Of a stretch of 64,000 nt of DNA, positions 27,143 through 34,282 are shown piece after piece. This stretch comes from a virus, in IMG/VR virus record IMGVR_UViG_3300020477_001475, positions 1 through 64,000 of that record; one strand, given 5' to 3'. The notes under the pieces are model-generated. The model had not been told where the DNA came from. It worked only from the letters and a program-made list of their open reading frames with translations, and did not search any database. A program made the translations under genes and the position numbers. Numbering within the stretch: position 1 is the first letter of the stretch; each line of letters starts with the position of its first letter.

Positions 27143-27625
27143 CTAAACACCAGCCATCTTATCATTGTTAAATTCTGGACTTTCACTATCGATTAATATA
27201 TCTTCAAATGCTTTAGCTAATAATGTATCATCTATACCAAACCAAGTAAATAACCAATTATCCAATTTAGAATCAAATTCATACATTCGTTGTGCACAAG
27301 GACTATGAAATGAAGTACCACCTGGTGCCACTATTGTTTTACCTTCATTTAAGAAAACTTTTTTATGACCAGATCTTCTATCAGAAACCTGTTTACTATG
27401 ACCTATATATTTAGTAGACATTGTAATACTACCAGTTTCATCAAATAAAGGTTTATATAAAAATCTATAAACTCCAGTTTTACCACTAGCACCTATCAAT
27501 CGATCATTAACAAGAATAGGATCCGACCATTTAACCTTACCACCCATTAGAATCTTTGTACGAGCTATAGATTCATATTGATGTTGTAAAAGTTTATGAC
27601 CAGCTTCAATTAATAATTTTTCCAT
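27143..27625 (-). CDS. GIY-YIG-like nuclease-domain protein
   Basis: The protein has 160 residues. GKTGVYRFLYKP, followed 17 residues later by KYIGHSKQVSDRRSGHKKVF, fits the GIY-YIG core (G-V-Y...Y-I-G, then R..H). A Glu later in the protein could be the metal ligand. GIY-YIG enzymes cut DNA, for example as homing or defence nucleases. No DNA-binding module is added, so a small stand-alone nuclease is inferred. It is driven by the promoter at 27725-27760. Confidence 0.6.
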   Translation of the reverse strand: MEKLLIEAGHKLLQHQYESIARTKILMGGKVKWSDPILVNDRLIGASGKTGVYRFLYKPLFDETGSITMSTKYIGHSKQVSDRRSGHKKVFLNEGKTIVAPGGTSFHSPCAQRMYEFDSKLDNWLFTWFGIDDTLLAKAFEDILIDSESPEFNNDKMAGV

Positions 27626-27724
27626 TATATATACCTTTCATTTATTAAATAAGGAAAATTTCTCAATCCAAAAGAAAGAGAAAGAAAAGGGTTAATATGT
27701 ATGATGGTGATAACCATACAGTAT

Positions 27725-27760
27725 ACGTTAATACTTTCCAGCTTATCTTACAACGTTTTT
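27725..27760 (-). promoter_or_regulatory. Early promoter, GIY-YIG-like gene
   Basis: The -35 is TTGTAA (27748-27753) in AAACGTTGTAA, with a 17-bp spacer and TAACGT (27725-27730). Two TGTTACA boxes 10 bp apart lie 14 bp upstream (27768-27774, 27778-27784). Confidence 0.78.
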
Positions 27761-27767
27761 TCAAAGT

Positions 27768-27784
27768 TGTTACATATTGTTACA
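27768..27784 (+). promoter_or_regulatory. TGTTACA paired operator
   Basis: There are two exact TGTTACA boxes on one DNA face (10-bp period), 14 bp from the promoter -35. They abut the stop codon of the 27785-28360 gene. This is a candidate activator or repressor site of phage origin. Confidence 0.55.
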
Positions 27785-28360
27785 TTACAACTTAACACCA
27801 AAACCCACTTTAAATTGAAAATCTTCTTTTTCATTATAATATTCATGTTTATATAAAGCAAATACATTTACATTATCAGTAAACCATCTTTTCAATTCAC
27901 TTTTTACATTGAATATTTGATTGTCAGATAAATCACTTCTTGCACTTATGTCAACAAAATATTCAAATTTATCTTGTTTAACTTTCTTAATAAAACCGAA
28001 AGAAGCCAAAGCTGAAGATTCACCGTCATTTGTATTTTCTTTAGCTGATATACCAATATTCCAACCATCTTCACTATAAAATCCAAGATTGTAAAGACCG
28101 TAGTGAATACCTTTACTGTTTTTATCTACATAATCAACTCCACCATACATATTATTATGTAATTTGAATTTAAACTTTCCAACAAAATCTAAATATTTTT
28201 CACCATATTCTCTTTCCCAATCTCTTTTTAAAAGATAAGTGAAATCACCATCCGTTTTTTCCGCTTTAGCCATAAATTCATAATCCAATGGTTGTGTTGC
28301 ATCGTTAGGTGTTCTTACACTAAACGATAATCCTATTATTGTTGCTAATAATATATTCAT
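27785..28360 (-). CDS. Secreted beta-rich protein, possible small outer-membrane barrel
   Basis: The protein has 191 residues. The hydrophobic start (NILLATIIGLSFSV) looks like a short signal peptide. The remainder is alternating amphipathic strands with Tyr/Phe girdles (VGKFKFKL, GVDYVDK, HYGLYNLGFYSE, FEYFVDISA), ending FQFKVGFGVKL. This suits a small porin-like barrel, though the terminal Leu is less canonical than the Phe of the 19315 gene product. It is probably a second envelope-modifying protein. There is no named family. Confidence 0.6.
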   Translation of the reverse strand: MNILLATIIGLSFSVRTPNDATQPLDYEFMAKAEKTDGDFTYLLKRDWEREYGEKYLDFVGKFKFKLHNNMYGGVDYVDKNSKGIHYGLYNLGFYSEDGWNIGISAKENTNDGESSALASFGFIKKVKQDKFEYFVDISARSDLSDNQIFNVKSELKRWFTDNVNVFALYKHEYYNEKEDFQFKVGFGVKL

Positions 28361-28378
28361 TTATCATCTCCTATATAT

Positions 28379-28723
28379 CTATATCAATTGTATTAACATG
28401 ATTATAACTGCTAAAAAAATAGTAACTATAGTTTTTAATGTTAATGTTTCACCTAAATAAAAATAAGTTAATAGTGGGAAAGTAAGCATCGATGTAGCAA
28501 ATCCCATAAATCTTACAGGCCATAATGTACCAAAACCATCATAACCCCATTTGGTTGCCAACCAGAAGAAATAACTTATAGGAACTCCCATTAAACAAGA
28601 AAATATAAGTGCTACATTACCTTTAGCCCAATCCCAAACTAATTGACTATTTAATTGAAACCATATTAATACATTGTTTATTGTAAACAAAATAATAGTA
28701 AAAACTATTTCCTTGTTTATCAT
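28379..28723 (-). CDS. Four-helix membrane protein, EamA/SMR-like
   Basis: The protein has 114 residues and at least four hydrophobic helices, with a GVPISYFFWLATKWGYDGFG loop and a final TLKTIVTIFLAVIIMLIQLI. The pattern resembles half of an EamA/drug-metabolite transporter or an SMR-type dimeric transporter. The substrate is unknown. It overlaps the 71-aa gene (ATGA). Confidence 0.6.
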   Translation of the reverse strand: MINKEIVFTIILFTINNVLIWFQLNSQLVWDWAKGNVALIFSCLMGVPISYFFWLATKWGYDGFGTLWPVRFMGFATSMLTFPLLTYFYLGETLTLKTIVTIFLAVIIMLIQLI

Positions 28724-28935
28724 TTACTTCTCCTTAAATGTCTTTTTGCAGATTTAGACATCTTATTTGATTTCGCTTTCATAGGTTTGTCTGATACAGG
28801 TTGTTCTGCATCTCTAACCTTTTCCTTCCACACTGATTTTTCAACATAATGAAAACCTTCGTATGCAAGAATTTCAGCTTTATCATTGCTGACTCGTATT
28901 ACTACAGATTCATCTTGATTTGCCATACATTTCAT
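28720..28935 (-). CDS. 71-aa basic protein
   Basis: This is a short soluble protein with a beta-like first half (ESVVIRVSNDKAEILAYEGF) and a Lys/Arg-rich tail ending RHLRRSK. The start at 28935 is chosen because GGGGGAT lies about 9 nt upstream. A second in-frame ATG is three codons on. Its stop overlaps the membrane-protein start. The function is not recognised. Confidence 0.65.
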   Translation of the reverse strand: MKCMANQDESVVIRVSNDKAEILAYEGFHYVEKSVWKEKVRDAEQPVSDKPMKAKSNKMSKSAKRHLRRSK

Positions 28936-28949
28936 AACTTATATCCCCC

Positions 28950-29345
28950 TTATTTAAATTTATTATACCATTGCTTCCAATTCTTTTGACCAAATTCTTC
29001 AGCTTCTATTTCATATTTATTATCTTTATATTGATGTTTATCATTAGCTATCTGGTAATTCATTTCCATTTCATACATATGTTTAAATTTCTTCCAACCA
29101 TATTTCTTTGCATCCATAGCATGCCTTATTTCATGTAATATTGTTATCAAGAAATCTTTCATTTGCCGTGATTTAATAGATTTATATTTTGACGATAAAT
29201 CAAGTATACCTCTATCAACATCATAGTGAGCATAATCATTCATCATCTTATATCTAATTCTAATATTACCCACTTTGTAGTATTTTAACAAAGTGGATAT
29301 GATATTATCTTTTTCTACTTGTGATATGAATTCGTTAACTAACAT
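28950..29345 (-). CDS. HExxH metalloprotease-like protein, paralogue
   Basis: The protein has 131 residues. It has HEIRH (His71, Glu72, His75) in DFLITILHEIRHAMDAKK, then EIEAEEFGQKNWKQW. This is the same architecture as the plus-strand protein at 24851 (HEMDH, then ELQAEEW). It is therefore a duplicated small zinc metallopeptidase. The substrate is unknown. It could process phage or host proteins, or serve as an inhibitor or binding module if inactive. Confidence 0.78.
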   Translation of the reverse strand: MLVNEFISQVEKDNIISTLLKYYKVGNIRIRYKMMNDYAHYDVDRGILDLSSKYKSIKSRQMKDFLITILHEIRHAMDAKKYGWKKFKHMYEMEMNYQIANDKHQYKDNKYEIEAEEFGQKNWKQWYNKFK

Positions 29346-29405
29346 AAACCTTAAAAAGATCCTCCTCGAAGTTGCCTCCTGTCAATTGAAATATCGGCGT
29401 AACCA

Positions 29406-29876
29406 TTAAGTTGTTTTGTTGGTGTCATAGATACTACTCCAACACTTACCGCATAATTGGCCAGCACCTTCTACATAATAACGCCTATTATAAATATTAT
29501 CATTTTTATTATATTCCGATTCTTTATTACATGATACACAATTATCTTTTTCAAGTTTATCATAATGTAAACCAGTATTGCCGTTTTGCCCTATCACATC
29601 CATTCTACTATCTTTATTATCAGTATCAACCCACTTGACATGTTCAACGCCATCAATATTTTCCATTACTCTTCGTCGCATATAATGTTCTGCAGATACA
29701 TCTTCATCTATATCGGGTGTAGGTATATCATCTTCAACACCAAAGGAATCAATATCATTCATAAGTAATGATATATCATCCATGGTGCCTTCAATTGCAT
29801 ATTCATCCATACCATCTCTATCAGCCAACGAATCTCTAATTGTTTCTAATCTATACAACAATTTCTTAATAGTCAT
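29406..29876 (-). CDS. Acidic zinc-finger-like protein
   Basis: The protein has 156 residues. The acidic helical N-terminal half is followed by a C-terminal C-x-x-C (CVSCNKESE) and CGKCWSS, a plausible zinc-binding pair spaced about 30 residues. No family is recognised. It lies 4 nt from the lytic transglycosylase, so the two are probably in one operon. Confidence 0.68.
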   Translation of the reverse strand: MTIKKLLYRLETIRDSLADRDGMDEYAIEGTMDDISLLMNDIDSFGVEDDIPTPDIDEDVSAEHYMRRRVMENIDGVEHVKWVDTDNKDSRMDVIGQNGNTGLHYDKLEKDNCVSCNKESEYNKNDNIYNRRYYVEGAGQLCGKCWSSIYDTNKTT

Positions 29877-29879
29877 AAG

Positions 29880-30509
29880 TTACACTCCAATATCATTCTT
29901 ACTCAAATAAGCAGTTATCTTATTAACATACTTTGAACTATATATGTAGTCTTCTTTATACTTTCGTGTATATGTAGGTCCTTCATTATAAGCTACTAAC
30001 GCACTTTCCACATCAGGAAACTCTTTCAATAATTTAGATAAGTACATAATACCTACAGTTACATTGACATAAGGATCATACATTTCGGAATGTGGTGTAT
30101 TGAATTCTTTTGCACATATAGAACGAATTTGCATTAATCCATGTGCCTTAGCGTGGCTTCGTGCCTTATAATTCCAAGCACTTTCGATGGAAATAACTGA
30201 TTTAACTAAATTATAATTAACATCGTATTCTTTACACAAACCATTTATATAAATTAATAGATGTTTAATTTTAGATAAACTCATACCAGTCCTATACGTA
30301 GACCGTATCTGTTTAGCTTCCGTTATATAATACTGATCTTGATCTTGATCTTGATCAATATAATACCCAATCATATTATAACTTTCGGGTGATGATGTTA
30401 TTTCATCCTTTTCACCTACTATTATACCTACTTTAAAGAATATAATTGCCATACTAAAATATAGACAATACTTGATATACTTTACAAACGGTTTAATATA
30501 ATGTTTCAT
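29880..30509 (-). CDS. Membrane-anchored lytic transglycosylase (SLT)
   Basis: The protein has 209 residues. The N-terminal anchor (YCLYFSMAIIFFKVGIIVG) and a DQDQDQDQ linker from a GATCTT repeat precede an SLT domain. Visible SLT motifs are SVISIESAW (catalytic Glu109), GLMQI (124-128), the MYDPYVNVTVGIMYLSKLL segment and ALVAYNEGP. The enzyme cleaves peptidoglycan glycan strands with 1,6-anhydro product formation. A membrane-anchored form may act during DNA entry, envelope remodelling or lysis. Its expression with early-type genes suggests something other than classic lysis. Confidence 0.9.
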   Translation of the reverse strand: MKHYIKPFVKYIKYCLYFSMAIIFFKVGIIVGEKDEITSSPESYNMIGYYIDQDQDQDQYYITEAKQIRSTYRTGMSLSKIKHLLIYINGLCKEYDVNYNLVKSVISIESAWNYKARSHAKAHGLMQIRSICAKEFNTPHSEMYDPYVNVTVGIMYLSKLLKEFPDVESALVAYNEGPTYTRKYKEDYIYSSKYVNKITAYLSKNDIGV

Positions 30510-30561
30510 TATTTGTTCCTTTTTATTGTTATTGTTATTATTAAAATGTTAAACTAACGAA

Positions 30562-30876
30562 TTATTGATACAACCACCCACCATGTGGACCAGCTTGTTT
30601 ATAAGTATCTGAATCGTATATAGAACCACGAACCGGTTTCTTTGTTTTTAATTGTGGTGCTTTCCAAGAAGCTGGTTTAAAGATAAAACCAGTATCCTTC
30701 TCAACGAAACAATAAACTGATGTATCTTTTACTATCTTATCGAACCTACGACCTTTATTAATCTTGACATCTTCAGGCTTTTCAACCAAATGTGTTAATC
30801 CTGTTTTTTTATAATATTCAAGAGAATTAACTCTTATTGTTTCAACGAATTTATTTATTGCTTCTGAATAATTCAT
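30562..30876 (-). CDS. Conserved phage hypothetical (PASWKAP family)
   Basis: The protein has 104 residues. YCFVEKDTGFIFKPASWKAP followed by RGSIYDSD and GPHGGWLYQ is a sequence I associate with a widespread but uncharacterised small phage protein family. The first 45 residues are helical. The function is unknown. It overlaps the next gene by one base. Confidence 0.72.
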   Translation of the reverse strand: MNYSEAINKFVETIRVNSLEYYKKTGLTHLVEKPEDVKINKGRRFDKIVKDTSVYCFVEKDTGFIFKPASWKAPQLKTKKPVRGSIYDSDTYKQAGPHGGWLYQ

Positions 30877-31190
30877 TATATAGTCTCCATATTTTCAATC
30901 ATATAATTGTGATTAATAACATATTGAAGTCTTTCCATTCCCCAATCAACGAAACTAGTTTCCCATACTAAATCACCATTTAAAAAAAGTGGTGTTAAAA
31001 AACCCATTAAATTATTACTATCTTCAATACTCATATTATTCCACCAATCATCATCAGTATCTAATAAATGAACACCCATCATTTCATCTGCTTCACCAGC
31101 TGTTTCAGGTGCTTCTGATATATCTTGTGGGAATACTAAACCTTCGTTGGTAACTGTAGAACCAACACTATTTAATTCAATAAAATTCAT
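30876..31190 (-). CDS. Acidic hypothetical, 104 aa
   Basis: This is a strongly acidic protein rich in Met, Trp, Asp and Glu (DTDDDWWNNMSIEDSNNLM). No domain is recognised. It is part of a block of small acidic early-type proteins (31207, 31528, 31835) that may be DNA-mimic or inhibitor proteins. That reading is only compositional. Confidence 0.6.
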   Translation of the reverse strand: MNFIELNSVGSTVTNEGLVFPQDISEAPETAGEADEMMGVHLLDTDDDWWNNMSIEDSNNLMGFLTPLFLNGDLVWETSFVDWGMERLQYVINHNYMIENMETI

Positions 31191-31206
31191 ATTTTTTTCC
31201 TTTTCT

Positions 31207-31407
31207 TTAATTACTTAAAAAACCTAAAACAGGATTATTGAATCCCCATTCACCAAGTGAACTTATTTCATCAAATCCATATAATACAACTGCTGATTCA
31301 AATGTTTCATTATCTACATCTGATGTTTCAACTGCTACTAAATCATAATCCGATGGGATACTACCTTCGAAGTCATCACTTATTGGTATAAAATCTAATT
31401 TTGTCAT
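31207..31407 (-). CDS. Acidic hypothetical, 66 aa
   Basis: The protein has 66 residues and is Asp/Glu-rich (FEGSIPSDYDLVAVETSDVD), with predicted strands. It is served by the early promoter at 31458-31498, about 50 nt upstream. No known family. Confidence 0.58.
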   Translation of the reverse strand: MTKLDFIPISDDFEGSIPSDYDLVAVETSDVDNETFESAVVLYGFDEISSLGEWGFNNPVLGFLSN

Positions 31408-31457
31408 TTGTTATCCTTTTCTTTTAATTGTTTATTTTAACGACCGACCGACAGATA

Positions 31458-31498
31458 ACGTTAACACAGAAAACTCACGTATGTCAACGTTTTTTTTT
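31458..31498 (-). promoter_or_regulatory. Early promoter, acidic gene block
   Basis: A consensus -35 TTGACA (31482-31487) sits in AAAACGTTGACA, then 18 bp, then TAACGT (31458-31463). TGTAACA boxes occur at 31508-31514 and 31518-31524 in the opposite orientation to the 14-bp sites, 20 bp from the -35. Confidence 0.8.
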
Positions 31499-31507
31499 AA
31501 TTTTTTT

Positions 31508-31524
31508 TGTAACAGTTTGTAACA
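31508..31524 (+). promoter_or_regulatory. TGTAACA paired operator
   Basis: There are two TGTAACA boxes with 10-bp spacing, opposite in orientation to TGTTACA sites elsewhere, 20 bp from the promoter -35. Confidence 0.5.
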
Positions 31525-31527
31525 GAA

Positions 31528-31818
31528 TTATTCATATGCTTCTTTGTAATATCGTCTGTCATCTGGTTCAAACCCTATCAAATAATTTTCATCTTCAAAA
31601 ACTATTTCATTTGATTTTTCTCTTATTAATCCAAATTCAAATTCATTGGAATATTTAGCTCCTTTATAAATTCTTCCATTTGGTATCGGTTCTTCTACTG
31701 TTTCAAAAAATTCATTAATAAGTTCTAAACCAGAAGAATCTGTGTTAAATTCATCATTAACAATGGATGAACCGAAATATAAATCATTTGGTTCAAAATT
31801 TAATTCACTAATATTCAT
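31528..31818 (-). CDS. Acidic hypothetical, 96 aa
   Basis: The protein is acidic (SELNFEPNDLYFGSS, then EFFETVEEPIPNG) and beta-rich with a DDRRYYKEAYE end. It follows the 31835 gene by 16 nt in the same operon. Not recognised. Confidence 0.58.
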   Translation of the reverse strand: MNISELNFEPNDLYFGSSIVNDEFNTDSSGLELINEFFETVEEPIPNGRIYKGAKYSNEFEFGLIREKSNEIVFEDENYLIGFEPDDRRYYKEAYE

Positions 31819-31834
31819 TTCTTTTCCTTTTTCT

Positions 31835-32047
31835 TTAATTAATTGACATTTCAGGGGTTACTATTATTTGTTCTTTATCAATTATTGTGTTTATCGGTGT
31901 TCCATAGTAGTTAGTAACACTAAGTCTAACACAACCATTCAATCTTTCATCAAAATCACACTTATAGTTAGTATCAAAAATTACTCCTTCTTTTGTATTA
32001 CCCCATTTATCAACGAAGGTTATTTTGTCGTTTACTTTTAAAGTCAT
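31835..32047 (-). CDS. 70-aa hypothetical with SH3-like fold
   Basis: Started at the ATG at 32047 because AAGGA lies 8 nt upstream. An in-frame ATG at 32083 coincides with the predicted transcript start. The product has a beta-rich KITFVDKWGNTKEGVIFD, then VTNYYGTPINTII, resembling short SH3-like beta barrels. The function is unknown. Confidence 0.6.
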   Translation of the reverse strand: MTLKVNDKITFVDKWGNTKEGVIFDTNYKCDFDERLNGCVRLSVTNYYGTPINTIIDKEQIIVTPEMSIN

Positions 32048-32090
32048 ATTGTTTTCCTTTTCTTTTGTTTTTCCGTTAACCATACAGTAT

Positions 32091-32125
32091 ACGTTAAAGG
32101 TATTTGAGTGATCCTACAACGTTTA
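32091..32125 (-). promoter_or_regulatory. Early promoter, 31835 operon
   Basis: The -35 is TTGTAG (32114-32119), with a 17-bp spacer and TAACGT (32091-32096). TGTTACA boxes lie at 32134-32140 and 32144-32150, 14 bp upstream. Confidence 0.78.
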
Positions 32126-32133
32126 TTTTAAAT

Positions 32134-32150
32134 TGTTACATATTGTTACA
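32134..32150 (+). promoter_or_regulatory. TGTTACA paired operator
   Basis: There are two exact TGTTACA boxes with 10-bp period, 14 bp from the promoter -35, matching the sites at 27768 and 34699. Confidence 0.55.
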
Positions 32151-32154
32151 TTTG

Positions 32155-32345
32155 ATAGTCTTTTGTCAATCTTATTGACAAAAGGTTTGTTAATAGCTCC
32201 ATATGAAAAAAGCTACCTTGCGGCGTGCATCGATATGGGCTCCTTGGCAGGTTCTTTTTTAATAGCGAAAAACCAAATGAAGATGAATTAGTTTAGGTGT
32301 GGTGGCAATCAATTGCCCTGCCTATCATTGTGCTACGAAAATAAT
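32155..32345 (-). ncRNA. Possible structured RNA downstream of MoxR gene
   Basis: No ORF of note lies here. It holds a perfect 10-bp hairpin (CTTTTGTCAA / TTGACAAAAG, 32160-32169 and 32175-32184), a GGCAA..TTGCC hairpin near 32305-32325, and an AAAAAAG...CTTTTTT stem with T-rich end near 32195-32260. This reads as a processed or terminated small RNA on the minus strand. The fold is hand-drawn. Confidence 0.4.
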
Positions 32346-32380
32346 GATGGTGGCCAAATGAATGACCACCACCATCGTGG
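32343..32380 (-). terminator. Weak intrinsic terminator after MoxR gene
   Basis: There is an 8-bp stem GATGGTGG / CCACCATC (32346-32353 and 32369-32376), followed on the minus strand by ATTATTTT. The loop is 15 nt, so strength is uncertain. Confidence 0.5.
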
Positions 32381-32382
32381 GA

Positions 32383-33552
32383 CTAGTTAGTTGAGGAACC
32401 CGCTTCGCTCATTTCTTCTTCCGAGAAGAGATTTTCATCAGTGCCGTCATTTATGAACTTTTGAACAATTTGTTTCACGAACGTTCTTTCAGAATCAACC
32501 CCACCAGCGTCATCATATTGAGGATAAATACTAACTTCAGCTGCTTCTTCTAACTTGAAACCATCGAATAGTAACCCAGATAATTCAACTGTCGTTCTTG
32601 TACTAATACCAAAAGGAACTCTTGCGGTTTCAGACTTTGATTCAGATCGCGTCATCGAGGCAATCTCAGAAACATTTTTCAGAATTTCACTATCTACGTG
32701 AGGAAACATATATGTAAGAAGTTCATATTCTTCTTCTTGAGACAATACATCCATTTCAACAATTGTGAAACGATCCATAAGAGCTTTGTCCATAACCCTA
32801 GTCGATGTATATTCATTACCTATATTAGCGGTGGCCACAAACGTAACCCCTTGAGCAACTTTTACAGTCGCTTGAGTATCTTGTTCATCCAACCTTAAAT
32901 ATCTTTGACCGTAATCTAATACTGTCATTAAAATATTCCAAGCGTCAGGATGAGCCCTGGATAATTCATCTAATAGTATCACCGCGTTTGGTGTTTGAAT
33001 TGCTTTAACAAAAAGTGCTTCTGAAAAGTATGTTCCAGAAGATTTTTCGAAATGTGTATTACCAATAAGAGTAGCTCGTGGATCTTGAGTCGCACCTAAG
33101 TTGAAATAAAAGTCAGGTCGATCAAGTGAGTTAACCAAAGCTTTAGCTGCCATAGTTTTACCACAACCTGCAGGCCCGGTCATCATAATATTTTTACCAC
33201 GAACAGCTGATCTTACTAAATACTTCCACTTTAATTCTTTCATCATCAACCCTTTAGGCTTCAATGAATATGAATTATGAATGAAGTTAAGTACTTCGGC
33301 GTGATCCGTTGGGATTTCCACACCCATAGTTGCCGTTTCAACAACTGGTGCAGATTCTACATTGTCAACCCTACGCCAGTAGGTCTTACCAGTAGTACCA
33401 ACAAATCTACCTAATAGATAATTCCCTTCGAAGGCTTTCCTACGGCAATTTGTGGTGATTTCAGAAGTACGCTTAATACCATCAGTATCCCAAGCGTTAA
33501 ACCGGTTACCCGATTTCTCAATCCTTACTATTAAATTTGGTGTCTTGTTCAT
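32383..33552 (-). CDS. MoxR/CbbQ-type AAA+ ATPase
   Basis: The protein has 389 residues. It has Walker A GPAGCGKT (126-133), Walker B VILLDELSRA (191-200), sensor-1 FVATANIGNEY and the DKALMDRF arginine-finger segment. All fit the AAA_5 group (MoxR, CbbQ, GvpN), which remodel protein complexes with a VWA partner. No VWA gene is in the window. The N-terminal 110 residues are unlike the family and hold a beta-rich domain. The DNA is less AT-rich than neighbouring genes. It follows the early promoter at 33601. Confidence 0.9.
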   Translation of the reverse strand: MNKTPNLIVRIEKSGNRFNAWDTDGIKRTSEITTNCRRKAFEGNYLLGRFVGTTGKTYWRRVDNVESAPVVETATMGVEIPTDHAEVLNFIHNSYSLKPKGLMMKELKWKYLVRSAVRGKNIMMTGPAGCGKTMAAKALVNSLDRPDFYFNLGATQDPRATLIGNTHFEKSSGTYFSEALFVKAIQTPNAVILLDELSRAHPDAWNILMTVLDYGQRYLRLDEQDTQATVKVAQGVTFVATANIGNEYTSTRVMDKALMDRFTIVEMDVLSQEEEYELLTYMFPHVDSEILKNVSEIASMTRSESKSETARVPFGISTRTTVELSGLLFDGFKLEEAAEVSIYPQYDDAGGVDSERTFVKQIVQKFINDGTDENLFSEEEMSEAGSSTN

Positions 33553-33600
33553 TAAAAATCCTTTCTTAAAATGTTTAAATTATCGTCAACCATACACTAT

Positions 33601-33637
33601 ACGTTAATACATCCTGGCCGATCCTACAACGTTTTTG
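33601..33637 (-). promoter_or_regulatory. Early promoter, MoxR gene
   Basis: The -35 is TTGTAG (33624-33629), with a 17-bp spacer and TAACGT (33601-33606). TGTAACA boxes lie at 33649-33655 and 33659-33665. Confidence 0.78.
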
Positions 33638-33648
33638 TCAAATTAAAT

Positions 33649-33665
33649 TGTAACAATATGTAACA
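33649..33665 (+). promoter_or_regulatory. TGTAACA paired operator
   Basis: Two inverted-orientation boxes 10 bp apart, 19 bp from the -35. A variant pair (AGTTACA/TGTTACA) lies at 33740-33756, so this interval holds three or four related sites. Confidence 0.5.
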
Positions 33666-33739
33666 AGATTGTGGGGGAATTTTTTTCCATATTCCTGCCC
33701 CCTCTAATTTAACACTGTTTGACAATACAAAACAACGTT

Positions 33740-33756
33740 AGTTACATATTGTTACA
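33740..33756 (+). promoter_or_regulatory. Variant TGTTACA paired operator
   Basis: AGTTACA and TGTTACA are spaced 10 bp apart. They sit only 4 bp from an AACGTTG-TTTTG promoter-like element (33730-33735) whose -10 would be TAAATT. That promoter call is weak. Confidence 0.35.
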
Positions 33757-33766
33757 ATTTAATGAG

Positions 33767-33786
33767 TGTTGATAATATGTTGATAA
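33767..33786 (+). repeat. Pair of DnaA-box-like repeats
   Basis: TGTTGATAA occurs twice (33767-33775, 33778-33786), 11 bp apart. It is one mismatch from the TGTGGATAA DnaA box and identical to the inverted copies at 34809-34829. It lies beside the ncRNA terminator. Confidence 0.55.
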
Positions 33787-33797
33787 GTATTAGGCAT

Positions 33798-33832
33798 AAA
33801 AAAAAGGCGAGAGGATTAAACTCGCCTTTTTA
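33798..33832 (-). terminator. Intrinsic terminator of the structured RNA
   Basis: There is an 11-bp stem AAAAAGGCGAG / CTCGCCTTTTT with a 9-nt loop, followed on the minus strand by nine T. It is functional in both directions on paper, but the T run is longer on the minus strand. Confidence 0.88.
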
Positions 33833-33964
33833 TAGTGTTGTAGGGGAAGAAAGGACTAAAGACCCCCACAACCGAGTGATAAACGAATAGTGAGGAGAGA
33901 ACCACGAGGGACTGGAAGTATTTCGCGACCGAACTACAATCAAGTATGGTGGTTGCTCTCTTGA

Positions 33965-34036
33965 GCGGAATCGTAGAACTGCCCTACGCTCTATACACTG
34001 GTATGTGTATCGTTTCTCTCTTGAAACCTATTCCGC
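33965..34036 (-). ncRNA. tRNA-like cloverleaf B (72 nt)
   Basis: On the minus strand: acceptor GCGGAAT/ATTCCGC, 2-nt linker, arm GTTTC-AAGAGA-GAAAC, 1 nt, arm ATACAC-ATACCA-GTGTAT, 4 nt, arm CGTAG-GGCAGTT-CTACG, then the acceptor strand with zero linker and a TCA tail. These are exactly tRNA spacings. The D-loop GG and T-loop TTCRA are absent, so it should not be a functional elongator tRNA. Confidence 0.7.
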
Positions 34037-34046
34037 AATTTTTTGA

Positions 34047-34118
34047 GCGGGATTTAGGAACTGCCCCTAACCCTTTACACTGGAATGTGTAACGAATCTC
34101 TCTTGATTCTTATCCCGC
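34047..34118 (-). ncRNA. tRNA-like cloverleaf A (72 nt)
   Basis: Acceptor GCGGGAT/ATCCCGC, arm GAATC-AAGAGA-GATTC, arm TTACAC-ATTCCA-GTGTAA, arm TTAGG-GGCAGTT-CCTAA, TCA tail. The architecture and loops are identical to copy B. Differences in every stem are compensated base for base. Confidence 0.7.
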
Positions 34119-34282
34119 AAATGTATAACCTTTATTTAATTTTCCTGGCCCGCCGACGCCATACTTGTCGATGACAGATAAGTGACTCTTAATCCTAATC
34201 GGAGGAAATTAAATACTTTCTATGTCAAAAATCTTTTTCTAATTACTTCTGAAGTGACTTGCCCTCAGTCGAACCCCCATTG

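Noticed and set aside
30333-30357. GATCTT tandem repeat as a regulatory repeat
   Set aside because: It is in frame within the lytic transglycosylase gene and only encodes an Asp-Gln linker.
33708-33735. Tenth early promoter (TTGTTT, 18 bp, TAAATT)
   Set aside because: The -10 is poor and a better promoter lies closer to the MoxR gene.
33965-34118. Ordinary tRNA genes
   Set aside because: The cloverleaf spacing fits, but the T-loop TTCRA, D-loop GG and a 7-nt anticodon loop are missing in both copies on both strands.
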